In this document: piece after piece, positions 1 through 5,843 of the stretch
Layout: each line of letters starts with the position of its first letter
Numbering within the stretch: position 1 is the stretch's first letter
DNA from: Streptomyces sp. NRRL S-350
Lineage (GTDB): Bacteria; Actinomycetota; Actinomycetes; Streptomycetales; Streptomycetaceae
Reading direction: 5' to 3'
DNA length: 16,846 bases
Assembly: GCF_000719705.1 (NCBI RefSeq)
Contig: NZ_JOHO01000094.1
Location: forward strand, 1-16,846
Program-made: the position numbers and the translations under genes
The notes under the pieces: model-generated
What the model was told of the DNA's origin: nothing
The model's input: the letters and a program-made list of their open reading frames with translations, nothing else
The model's database searches: none

Positions 1-109
1 GCCGGGGGCGGCTCCGGGGGCCCTCCGTCCGGGGGCGGGCGCGGACGGGGGGTGGGAACGGGGGTGAACTCCTGGGCGGCCGGCCGTTGGAGGGGGTCCG
101 GGCGGGGAC

Positions 110-125
110 CCGGCCTCGGGGCCGG
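110..125 (-). terminator. Possible GC-rich terminator hairpin after the small membrane protein gene
   Basis: A 6-bp perfect inverted repeat (CCGGCC at 110-115, GGCCGG at 120-125) with a 4-base loop lies 22 bases beyond the stop codon of the minus-strand gene at 148-504. A second short dyad (GGGTCC/GGACCC, about 94-111) follows. There is no T-run, and the surrounding 1-147 is extremely G/C-rich with no convincing start codon or coding signal, so this is only a candidate terminator. Some of the pairing may be chance in such GC-rich DNA. Confidence 0.25.
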
Positions 126-147
126 CCGGCCTGCTGCTGTCCGATCG

Positions 148-504
148 TCAGATCGCCATGCCGTAGACAATGGTGAACAGTGTGCCGAGTGATCCGATGA
201 TGAACACGCCGGTCAGCCCGGCGACGATCAGTCCCTTGCCCTGTTCGGCCCCGAAGCTGTCGCGCATCGCGGTCGCACCGATCCGCTGTTTGGCCGCGCC
301 CCAGACCGCGAGGCCGAGGCAGACGAGGATGGCGACGGCCATGATGACCTCGACCATCACCCGGGCCTCCGACCCGAGGCTCGCGAACGGACCCCAGTCA
401 GGGGCGATCCCGCCGATGATGGTGTCGATGTTCGGCTTCTTGGGGGGTTCCTCGGCCAGGTGGCCGACCGCAAAGGTGTGCACGCTGCTCAGGTTCATTT
501 CCAT
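148..504 (-). CDS. Small two-helix membrane protein, VirB2/TrbC-like in layout
   Basis: The 118-residue protein has a hydrophilic N-terminus, a first hydrophobic helix at about residues 49-70 (ends VWGAAKQR), a short polar loop (about 71-89), and a second helix at about 90-116 reaching almost to the C-terminus. This size and two-helix layout are those of VirB2/TrbC pilin-like proteins and of small membrane proteins in chromosomal secretion-like clusters of Streptomyces; the S. coelicolor neighbourhood contains the cmd membrane-protein cluster (from memory). No diagnostic catalytic motif is present. Two ATG codons compete: 502-504 lies 4 bases after a GGCGG ribosome site and 496-498 lies 10 bases after it, so the start could be six bases later. 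The gene diverges from the wall hydrolase at 738. A pilin-like role is inference; a plain hypothetical membrane protein is the safe call. Confidence 0.75.
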   Translation of the reverse strand: MEMNLSSVHTFAVGHLAEEPPKKPNIDTIIGGIAPDWGPFASLGSEARVMVEVIMAVAILVCLGLAVWGAAKQRIGATAMRDSFGAEQGKGLIVAGLTGVFIIGSLGTLFTIVYGMAI

Positions 505-737
505 CTCACCGCCCGATCAGGCAAATTCAAGGGCCCGGACCCGGTCCGCGCGAAGGGTCAGGGCCCATTCTTGGCCAGATCTGATGTCGACTTGGCTACT
601 TCTCGCGGATTGGTCGTGAGGTATCGGACACGTACGCGAGGATGTCCACCGTACGAAGGATAGCGCTCACTCCTTGTATCTCTGATGATTGCGGTGAGCA
701 ACGCCTTCCGGGACACTTCGACTGACGATTCGTCGGG
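505..737. other. Divergent intergenic region between membrane protein and wall hydrolase genes
   Basis: This region is less GC-rich than its surroundings and must hold both divergent promoters. A weak plus-strand promoter candidate is TTGGTC (610-615), 17 bases, TACGCG (633-638). Two identical CGTACG palindromes occur at 631-636 and 650-655, 19 bases apart, and GGACA/TGTCC half-sites flank the first. I looked for the conserved blocks of the c-di-AMP (ydaO) riboswitch, which often precedes NlpC/P60 genes in actinomycetes, and saw none. No further gene is supported here. Confidence 0.3.
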
Positions 738-1847
738 ATGGTGCTGATGGTACTCCGGAAGGCCGGGACGGCCGCCGCCGCTGCGGGAGTTGTTGCGTTC
801 GGGTTCATCGGCCTGGTGACGATGGGGACTTATGCGGCGAGCGGGACGCCGGAGCAGTCGGTGAATCGTTCCGCCCTCTCCCCCGGGACGGTCCCCGCGG
901 CCTACCAGGACGCGATCCAGAAGTGGGGCGCGCTGTGCCCGGCGATCTCGCCGCCGATGCTCGCGGCGCAGCTGTACCAGGAAAGCGGTTTCGACCCGAG
1001 GGCGCGGTCGGGAGTCGGCGCGCAGGGAATGGCGCAGTTCATGCCGGGCACCTGGGCGACGTACGGGACGGATGCGAACGGGGACGGCCGCAAGGACGTC
1101 TGGGATCCGTACGACGCGATCGCCTCGGCGGCGGTGTACGACTGCGCGCTCGCGAAGGACGTCTCGGGGGTGCCGGGCGACGCGCAGGCCAACATGCTGG
1201 CGGCCTACAACGCCGGTCCGTACGCGGTGACGAGCAACCGGGGCATCCCGCCGTACAAGGAGACCCAGGGCTACGTGCGGAACATCCAGGCGATGGCCCG
1301 CAGTTTCACCGCGCCGACCGCGCCGGTGCAGGTGTCCGCGCAGTCGGCGGGGGCGATCTACTTCGCTCAGACCAAGCTCGGCCTGCCGTACCTGTGGGGT
1401 GGTGAGGGCCTGCCCTCGCAGAGCGGGCGGTTCGACTGTTCGGGCCTGACCCGGGCCGCGTACGAGAGCGTGGGCATCGCGCTGCCCCGGGTCGCCAATG
1501 ACCAGTGGTACGCCGGCCCGCACCCGTCGCGCGATCAGTTGCGGCCGGGGGACCTGGTGTTCTTCGCGACGGACCTCAGTGATCCGCGGAGCATCCACCA
1601 CGTCGGGATCTACGTCGGCGGCGGGTACATGATCAACGCGCCGCACACCGGTGCGCTGATCCGCTACGACAAGATCGACACCAGGGAGTACATCGGCGCG
1701 ACCCGGGTCACCTCCGACGGCGCCCAGGCACTGCCGACCCGCAACGACGACGGCTCCGTCAACGCCCCGAGCCGCCCGGGCGGCTCGCCCGCGGTGGCCG
1801 CCCCGCCCGCGCCGACGGGGCCGGCCGCCACGGGGCCGGGCCGGTAG
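738..1847 (+). CDS. Secreted bifunctional wall hydrolase: lytic transglycosylase (SLT) plus NlpC/P60 endopeptidase
   Basis: The 369-residue protein has a signal peptide or membrane anchor (about 5-35, alanine-rich then FGFIGLV). A lysozyme-like SLT domain covers about 54-190, with the catalytic glutamate E82 in QESGF, the GAQGMAQFMPGTW block (94-106) and AYNAGP (156-161). An NlpC/P60 domain covers about 203-324, with catalytic C234 in DCSGLT, H288 in HHVGIY and H303 in APHTG. A Pro/Ala/Gly-rich tail ends it. It should cleave glycan strands and peptide stems of peptidoglycan outside the membrane. The same two-domain architecture (muramidase or SLT then NlpC/P60) is found in conjugation-associated hydrolases such as CwlT of ICEBs1 and Orf14 of Tn916. 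The start is uncertain: ATG at 738 or 747, neither with a strong ribosome site. The neighbouring divergent small membrane protein fits a secretion-like locus, but a house-keeping wall hydrolase is equally possible. Confidence 0.93.
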   Translation: MVLMVLRKAGTAAAAAGVVAFGFIGLVTMGTYAASGTPEQSVNRSALSPGTVPAAYQDAIQKWGALCPAISPPMLAAQLYQESGFDPRARSGVGAQGMAQFMPGTWATYGTDANGDGRKDVWDPYDAIASAAVYDCALAKDVSGVPGDAQANMLAAYNAGPYAVTSNRGIPPYKETQGYVRNIQAMARSFTAPTAPVQVSAQSAGAIYFAQTKLGLPYLWGGEGLPSQSGRFDCSGLTRAAYESVGIALPRVANDQWYAGPHPSRDQLRPGDLVFFATDLSDPRSIHHVGIYVGGGYMINAPHTGALIRYDKIDTREYIGATRVTSDGAQALPTRNDDGSVNAPSRPGGSPAVAAPPAPTGPAATGPGR

Positions 1848-2042
1848 GCCGCGGTGCGGCCGGGGCACGGCGGGAGCTGTGTGTGCGGTGTGGACGCTGA
1901 GTCAAGTTTCCATAACCGCGCGTTTCCGTGGAACGCTGTGTCCCGGCGGTGACGTTGGGTCCGGTGGCCCCTCGTCAGCTTTCCTCGTCGGGCGGGCCCC
2001 GGCGGGTACGAACAGGTGCAGCGGACCAGAAGGAGGTACGGC

Positions 2043-2768
2043 GTGTCGACGCCGCTTGCCGACACGACCAACCCCGACCTCGGCCTGCTCTACGCCGTCA
2101 ACGGCCTGGCCAAGCGCTCGCCGCAGTGGCTGGACCACCTGGTCTCGTGGGTCGGCGAGTACGGCATCCTGATCGGCCTGGCCATGCTCGGGCTGGTGGC
2201 CTGGCTGCAGGCCAGACGCCGGCCGGACGCCCCGGTGGCGATCGCCGGTCTGCTCTGGGTGCCGCTCTCGGTCGGCATCGCCGAACTGGCCAACCTGCCG
2301 ATCGCCGCGATCGTGGACCGCCCGCGCCCGTTCGTCGACCACCCCGGGCTGCTGGTGCTGGTGGACGGCAAGGCCGGCACGCACTCCTTCGTCAGCGACC
2401 ACTCGACCATGACGATGGGCGTCGCGGTGGCGCTGTTCCTGGTGAACCGGCGGCTCGGCTGGATCGCCGGCGGGCTGGCCCTGCTGCAGGGCTTCTGCCG
2501 GATGTTCATGGGCGTCCACTACCCGACGGACGTGCTCGGCGGCTTCGCGCTCGCCGTCGCCGTGGTGCTGCTGCTGGCGCCGATCGCGATGGCGGTGCTG
2601 GTCCCGTTCTGCCACGCGCTGGGTCGGACGGCCGTCGCCCCGCTGATCAGGGCGCCGGAGCGCGCCGGGGCGGCCCGGGCCGGCGGGAACGGGCGGCGGA
2701 GCCGTCGGCGGGGGCGCGGGGCGGTGCGCTCCGAGGAGCAGCCGCCGGAGTCCGATCTCGCGGCCTGA
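2043..2768 (+). CDS. PAP2-family membrane phosphatase
   Basis: This 241-residue integral membrane protein carries the three PAP2 signature blocks: a basic block in VDRPRPFVD (about 91-99), SDHST (118-122) with H120, and CRMFMGVHYPTD (152-163) with R153, nucleophile H159 and D163. Hydrophobic helices lie at about 40-56, 64-82, 123-134, 137-155 and 165-190. A basic, glycine- and arginine-rich cytoplasmic tail follows (about 195-241). The family dephosphorylates lipid pyrophosphates or phosphatidic acid; an undecaprenyl-pyrophosphate phosphatase role in wall lipid recycling is plausible but cannot be decided from sequence. The GTG at 2043 is chosen because GAAGGAGGT ends 5 bases before it; an in-frame GTG at 2016 lacks such a site. 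The 195 bases upstream contain a small dyad (TTCC-GT-GGAA at about 1923-1932) of unknown meaning. Confidence 0.9.
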   Translation: MSTPLADTTNPDLGLLYAVNGLAKRSPQWLDHLVSWVGEYGILIGLAMLGLVAWLQARRRPDAPVAIAGLLWVPLSVGIAELANLPIAAIVDRPRPFVDHPGLLVLVDGKAGTHSFVSDHSTMTMGVAVALFLVNRRLGWIAGGLALLQGFCRMFMGVHYPTDVLGGFALAVAVVLLLAPIAMAVLVPFCHALGRTAVAPLIRAPERAGAARAGGNGRRSRRRGRGAVRSEEQPPESDLAA

Positions 2769-2780
2769 CCGTGCGCCGGG

Positions 2781-2972
2781 TCAGTCCGGCTCGACGCCGC
2801 TCTCGGCGAGGTGGTCGACCCCCTCCCGGCGGGCCAGGTCGCGGGAGCGGCGGGCCGGGGAGTACCAGCCGCAGCTGCAGGCCGCGAAGGCGAAGGACCC
2901 CCGCTCGGTGATGGTGAGACGGTGCTCGGGCATCCGGGTGGTGCCGGGCGCGGCCGGCAGCTCACTGTGCAC
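2781..2972 (-). CDS. Very small hypothetical protein with a CxCGW motif
   Basis: This is a short gene of about 63 residues on the minus strand, convergent with the PAP2 gene (12 bases between stop codons). The conserved-looking core reads MPEHRLTITERGSFAFAA then CSCGWYSPARRSRDLARREG, ending LAESGVEPD. The Cys-x-Cys-Gly-Trp followed by a basic helix recalls small Streptomyces proteins with one CxCGW knuckle. Two cysteines alone cannot make a full zinc ribbon unless the protein dimerises. The start is uncertain: GTG at 2972 has GGTGA 6 bases upstream; GTG at 2981 and ATG at 2933 are alternatives. The function is unknown. That it is real is supported by its codon use and by the lack of any competing gene on the plus strand. 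Confidence 0.6.
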   Translation of the reverse strand: MHSELPAAPGTTRMPEHRLTITERGSFAFAACSCGWYSPARRSRDLARREGVDHLAESGVEPD

Positions 2973-3134
2973 GTGGTTCACCGTAACGCGCCGGGGGGCC
3001 GGTGCGCGACGCCGTCCGGAGCACCGGCACCCGTAACCCTTCGCCGCCCAACTCGTTTGCCCGGAAAGAGCTCTGCCCACCCGGTGGTGTCCGGCGGGGC
3101 AGTCGGGCCCGAGGGGGTTGTCGCGAGGATGAAG

Positions 3135-4034
3135 ATGACCGACCAGCAGCGCGCCGGGCGGCCAGTGTGCCGTCCGGGTCCGCACCTGCGTTCGGCGGCC
3201 TGGGCCGCCCTGCTCGCCGCGGCCCTGGCGGCGGGAGCAGCCGGCTGTTCGGCGGGCTCCGGCGGCGGCTCCTCGGACCGGCAGTCGAGCGCCCCCGACC
3301 AGCTCGCCGCGGATCCGTTGACGGCGGTGCGCAACGCGGCGGACATCACCGGCCGCACCGGCTCGGCGCACACCGCCACCGAGCTGGTCACCGAGTCCGC
3401 AGAGAAGAAGGCCTCGTTCAGCGGGACGGGCGGCTACGACTACGTGAAGCGGATCGGCCGGCTGGAGGTGCAGGTGCCGCCGGGGGCGGCGACCACCGGG
3501 AAGATCGTCGAGGTGGTCCTGCCGGGCACGGTCTACCTGCAGAACAGCGGTGCCAAGGTGCCCGAGGGCAAGTGGGTCAAGCTGGACGTGCGGCAGTTGC
3601 CGGACGGCAACCTGGTGAGCAGCGGCGCCACCGACCCGGCTTCGGCCGCGGGGGCGCTGCGCGGGGCGCAGAAGGCGGACGCGGTCGGCACCGAGACGGT
3701 CGACGGGGTCGCGCTGCACCACTACCGCGGCACGCTGGACCTGGCGAAGGCGGCCGACGCGACCGGCGGCCGGGGTGGGGACGGCCTGCGGATGGGCGGG
3801 CAGACGTTCACCGTCAAGGAGGTCCCGTACGACGCCTGGCTGGACGACCAGGGCCGGCTGCACAAGGTGGTGGAGGTGTTCACCTTCGCCGGGGTGGCCG
3901 GGTCGAAGGAGCCCAAGGACCAGGTGAAGGTGACCTCGACCGTCTCGATGGCGGACTTCGGGAAGCCGGTCGAGGCGGCCGAGCCGTCCGCCTCGGACAT
4001 CTACCAGATGAAGCCCACGGAGAGCCCCAAGTAG
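3135..4034 (+). CDS. LppX/LprG-like secreted lipoprotein
   Basis: The 299-residue protein begins with a basic N-terminus, a hydrophobic helix and a lipobox ending in C38 (AAGAAGC), then a Gly/Ser-rich linker, so it should be lipid-anchored outside the membrane. The body (about 60-290) is rich in alternating beta segments with features of the actinobacterial LppX/LprAFG (LolA-like) fold: VYLQNSG (133-139), KWVKLDV (146-152), VDGVALHHYRGTLDL (189-203) and DAWLDDQGRLHKV (233-245). That family binds or carries lipids and glycolipids; for this member the ligand is unknown. The ATG at 3135 is preferred because GAGG lies 6 bases upstream; the ATG at 3129 directly abuts GAGG. It is followed by a strong hairpin, so it is probably transcribed alone. 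Confidence 0.85.
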   Translation: MTDQQRAGRPVCRPGPHLRSAAWAALLAAALAAGAAGCSAGSGGGSSDRQSSAPDQLAADPLTAVRNAADITGRTGSAHTATELVTESAEKKASFSGTGGYDYVKRIGRLEVQVPPGAATTGKIVEVVLPGTVYLQNSGAKVPEGKWVKLDVRQLPDGNLVSSGATDPASAAGALRGAQKADAVGTETVDGVALHHYRGTLDLAKAADATGGRGGDGLRMGGQTFTVKEVPYDAWLDDQGRLHKVVEVFTFAGVAGSKEPKDQVKVTSTVSMADFGKPVEAAEPSASDIYQMKPTESPK

Positions 4035-4085
4035 GCCACCGGGGCAGCGCTCCGGCGCCGGGGCGTAACCGGGTGCCCGCCGGGC

Positions 4086-4120
4086 CGGGTGGCCGTCCGG
4101 GGAGCGACGGCCACCCGTTT
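4086..4120 (+). terminator. Rho-independent-type terminator after the lipoprotein gene
   Basis: A perfect 12-bp inverted repeat (CGGGTGGCCGTC at 4086-4097, GACGGCCACCCG at 4106-4117) with an 8-base loop is followed by TTT at 4118-4120. It lies 51 bases after the stop of the lipoprotein gene. Confidence 0.8.
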
Positions 4121-4150
4121 CGGCGGCGCCGAGATGGCCCGTCCGTGCCA

Positions 4151-4178
4151 TGTGGACGGGCTCCGGAGTGCCTAGGCT
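4151..4178 (+). promoter_or_regulatory. Candidate SigA-type promoter for the small gene at 4233
   Basis: TAGGCT at 4173-4178 resembles the -10 hexamer of many house-keeping streptomycete promoters. A poor -35 (TGTGGA, 4151-4156) stands 16 bases upstream. It lies between the terminator at 4086-4120 and the small gene, where a promoter is expected. Confidence 0.4.
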
Positions 4179-4232
4179 GGTACGTCGGGTGGCTGCCGCC
4201 CGGGCTGGCGAGGCACTGAAGGGGTGGTGCAG

Positions 4233-4421
4233 GTGGTGTCGTCCACGGGCGGCCGCAGCGGCGGCCACGACGACGCGGCCCTCGACGAGATCGACCTGGC
4301 CGGCGAGCTGATGATCGCCGCGACGGCCAGCGTCGGCGACCGGCTGCCGACCGAGCGGATCGACGAGGTGCTGCTGGACCGGACGGAGCCGGGGCAGGCC
4401 GACCGGGAGGCCCACGAGTAA
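4233..4421 (+). CDS. Small conserved-type hypothetical protein (62 residues)
   Basis: This acidic 62-residue protein has the core DEIDLAGELMIAATASVGDRLPTERIDEVLL. I recall similar short Streptomyces proteins with a LYGDLMIAAS...IDEALGL pattern, but I know no function for them. There are no membrane segments, cysteines or signal peptide. A run of GTG codons makes the start uncertain: AAGGGG (4219-4224) lies 8 bases before GTG 4233, while GTG 4224, 4227 and 4236 are alternatives. It is convergent with csoR and separated from it by 46 bases containing a GC-rich dyad. Confidence 0.6.
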   Translation: MVSSTGGRSGGHDDAALDEIDLAGELMIAATASVGDRLPTERIDEVLLDRTEPGQADREAHE

Positions 4422-4434
4422 CGGGGCTCTGCGC

Positions 4435-4461
4435 GGCCCGGCGGCCACGGCCGGCCGGGCC
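4435..4461. terminator. Possible bidirectional terminator between converging genes
   Basis: An 8-bp perfect inverted repeat (GGCCCGGC at 4435-4442, GCCGGGCC at 4454-4461) sits between the stop codons of the small gene (4421) and csoR (4468), with further GGCC pairing inside the loop. There is no T-run on either strand, so termination is inferred from position. Confidence 0.4.
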
Positions 4462-4467
4462 GGCGGC

Positions 4468-4857
4468 TCAGCTGCGCAGCAGGCGGGCGATCGCGGCGGT
4501 GGCCTCGGCGACCTTGGCGTCGAGTTCGGTGCCGCCCTGCTCGGCGGCCGCGGCGACGCAGTGCCGCAGGTGCTCCTCGAGCAGGGAGAGCGCGAAGGAC
4601 TGCAGGGCCTTGGTGCTGGCCGAGACCTGGGTGAGCACGTCGATGCAGTAGACGTCCTCGTCGACCATGCGCTGGAGGCCGCGGATCTGGCCCTCGATCC
4701 GGCGCAGCCGCTTGAGGTGGGCGTCCTTCTGCGCGCTGTAGCCGTGGGGGCCGTGGCCGCCCCGGGGTCCGGCGGCCGTGGGTGCGACGGCGTCGGCGGC
4801 GTGCGGGTCGGTGCCGGGCGCGTGGTCCGGCTCGGTGCGCGCTTGCGTCGTGGTCAT
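4468..4857 (-). CDS. csoR: Copper-sensing transcriptional repressor CsoR
   Basis: The 129-residue protein matches the CsoR/RcnR (DUF156) all-helical repressor family. The core begins AQKDAHLKRLRRIEGQIRGLQRMV (42-65) and continues with CIDVLTQ. The Cu(I) ligand set C71, H96 and C100 is present in the order and spacing (25 and 4 residues) of the streptomycete CsoR C75/H100/C104. This favours copper over nickel or formaldehyde sensing. Copper binding is expected to release the repressor from promoters of copper export genes such as copZ/copA, which are not in this window. The first 40 residues are a variable His/Gly/Pro-rich leader. The ATG at 4857 has AAGGCGGG a few bases upstream. It diverges from the DUF47-pit operon. 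Confidence 0.93.
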   Translation of the reverse strand: MTTTQARTEPDHAPGTDPHAADAVAPTAAGPRGGHGPHGYSAQKDAHLKRLRRIEGQIRGLQRMVDEDVYCIDVLTQVSASTKALQSFALSLLEEHLRHCVAAAAEQGGTELDAKVAEATAAIARLLRS

Positions 4858-4879
4858 CGGCCCGCCTTCGTCTGAGTGC

Positions 4880-4902
4880 CTGGTGGCTGCGTCGGCCACC
4901 AG
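4880..4902. promoter_or_regulatory. 8-bp dyad upstream of csoR (possible operator or 5'-UTR hairpin)
   Basis: CTGGTGGC (4880-4887) and GCCACCAG (4895-4902) form a perfect 8-bp inverted repeat with a 7-base spacer, 23-45 bases upstream of the csoR start codon. It is the most symmetric element of this intergenic region. It does not match the G-tract CsoR operator, so what binds it, if anything, is unknown. Confidence 0.4.
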
Positions 4903-5152
4903 TGTCCAACACCGTGGCCTTCCGTGGTGTTCCGGCGGCCCACCTGGCATGTGCCGCGGGGCCCGGGAGGGGCCGTGCGGTGGTTCACCCGTCTGAGCGT
5001 CGCCCCGGCTCTTCCGCATGCACGACGGGGACAATCCGGGCGAGGTTCCGTCAGACTGGGGGCTCGCGTGCGCACGTGGCGGTGCGGTCGGGGTCGGCCC
5101 GCGCGGCAGCCGAACGGAAGGGGAGGTTCCGGCTCCTTCTTCGGCCCCCCGT

Positions 5153-5183
5153 TTGCGTGATTGCGCTTGGTTGCACCTAGCAT
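5153..5183 (+). promoter_or_regulatory. Weak candidate promoter for the DUF47-pit operon
   Basis: TTGCGT (5153-5158) and TAGCAT (5178-5183) with a 19-base spacer lie 35 bases upstream of the GTG start at 5218. The spacer is long, so only the -10 is reasonably convincing. Confidence 0.3.
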
Positions 5184-5217
5184 CGTTCAGTCCGTACCCC
5201 GCACATCGGAGATTTCC

Positions 5218-5838
5218 GTGCGTTTTAGCCTGACCCCGAAGGAGACGAGCTTCTACGACATGTTCGCCGCCGCGGCGGAGAACCTCGTCGTCGGATCGAA
5301 GCTCCTGCTGGAGCTGCTGGGATCAGACGTGTCGGCCCGCGCGGAGATCGTCGAGCGCATGCGCGCCGCCGAACACGCCGGGGACGACACCACCCATGCC
5401 GTCTTCCACCAGCTGAACTCGTCCTTCATCACGCCCTTCGACCGCGAGGACATCTACAGCCTCGCCTCGTCGCTGGACGACATCATGGACTTCATGGAGG
5501 AGGCCGTCGACCTGGTCGTCCTCTACGACATCCAGACCCTGCCGAAGGGGATCGAGCAGCAGATCGAGGTGCTGGCGCGGGCCGCCGAGCTGACCGCCGA
5601 GGCGATGCCGAACCTGCGGAGCATGTCGAACCTCACCGAGTACTGGATCGAGGTCAACCGTCTGGAGAACCAGGCCGACCAGATCCACCGCAAGCTGCTC
5701 GCCCACCTCTTCTCCGGCCAGTACGACGCCATCGAGGTGCTCAAGCTCAAGCAGGTCGTGGACGTCCTTGAGGAGGCGGCGGACGCGTTCGAGCACGTCG
5801 CCAACACGGTGGAGACCATCGCCGTCAAGGAGTCCTGA
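5218..5838 (+). CDS. DUF47 (PhoU-like) phosphate transport accessory protein
   Basis: The 206-residue protein of the DUF47/PhoU_div family, all helical, lacks membrane segments and starts MRFSLTPKETSFYDMF. Typical blocks are FITPFDREDIYSLASSLDDIMDFMEEA, NRLENQADQIHRKLL (near residue 145-160) and the C-terminal EEAADAFEHVANTVETIAVKES. The acidic, PhoU-like helical bundle is thought to bind metals. These proteins are usually encoded directly before PiT transporters and are inferred to regulate or assist them. The GTG at 5218 is preferred over an in-frame ATG at 5161 because GGAG stands 6 bases before it and because the family begins at this MRF sequence. The pit gene begins 5 bases after its stop, indicating an operon with translational coupling. 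Confidence 0.93.
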   Translation: MRFSLTPKETSFYDMFAAAAENLVVGSKLLLELLGSDVSARAEIVERMRAAEHAGDDTTHAVFHQLNSSFITPFDREDIYSLASSLDDIMDFMEEAVDLVVLYDIQTLPKGIEQQIEVLARAAELTAEAMPNLRSMSNLTEYWIEVNRLENQADQIHRKLLAHLFSGQYDAIEVLKLKQVVDVLEEAADAFEHVANTVETIAVKES

Positions 5839-5843
5839 CCCTC

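Larger units (their letters stand above)
4858..5217. other. 360-base divergent intergenic region between csoR and the DUF47-pit operon
   Basis: No gene is supported here. It contains an 8-bp dyad close to csoR (4880-4902), one lone PHO-like half-site GTTCACCCGTC at 4983-4993 without an 11-base partner, and a weak promoter candidate nearer the DUF47 gene. The usual CsoR operator (T-A-C-C-C-C facing G-G-G-G-T-A) was looked for and not seen. Confidence 0.5.

Noticed and set aside
505..737. c-di-AMP (ydaO) riboswitch before the NlpC/P60 gene
   Set aside because: Expected for many actinomycete wall hydrolases, but none of the conserved blocks or pairings could be recognised.
558..1868. Long minus-strand open frame opposite the wall hydrolase
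   Set aside because: Arg/Gly-rich low-complexity translation typical of the antisense frame of a GC-rich gene; the plus-strand frame carries complete SLT and NlpC/P60 motifs.
2981..4448. Minus-strand open frame continuing upstream of the CxCGW protein
   Set aside because: The extension lies antisense to the lipoprotein gene with arginine/histidine-rich composition; only the last 60 or so codons look like protein.
4983..4993. GTTCACCCGTC as a PHO box for the DUF47-pit operon
   Set aside because: Single half-site with no adjoining 11-base repeat and more than 220 bases from the start codon. A similar lone GTTCACC at 2976-2982 was dismissed for the same reason.
5161..5217. Longer N-terminus of the DUF47 protein from ATG 5161
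   Set aside because: It would add 19 residues not seen in the family and cover the likely promoter; GTG 5218 has a ribosome site at proper distance.
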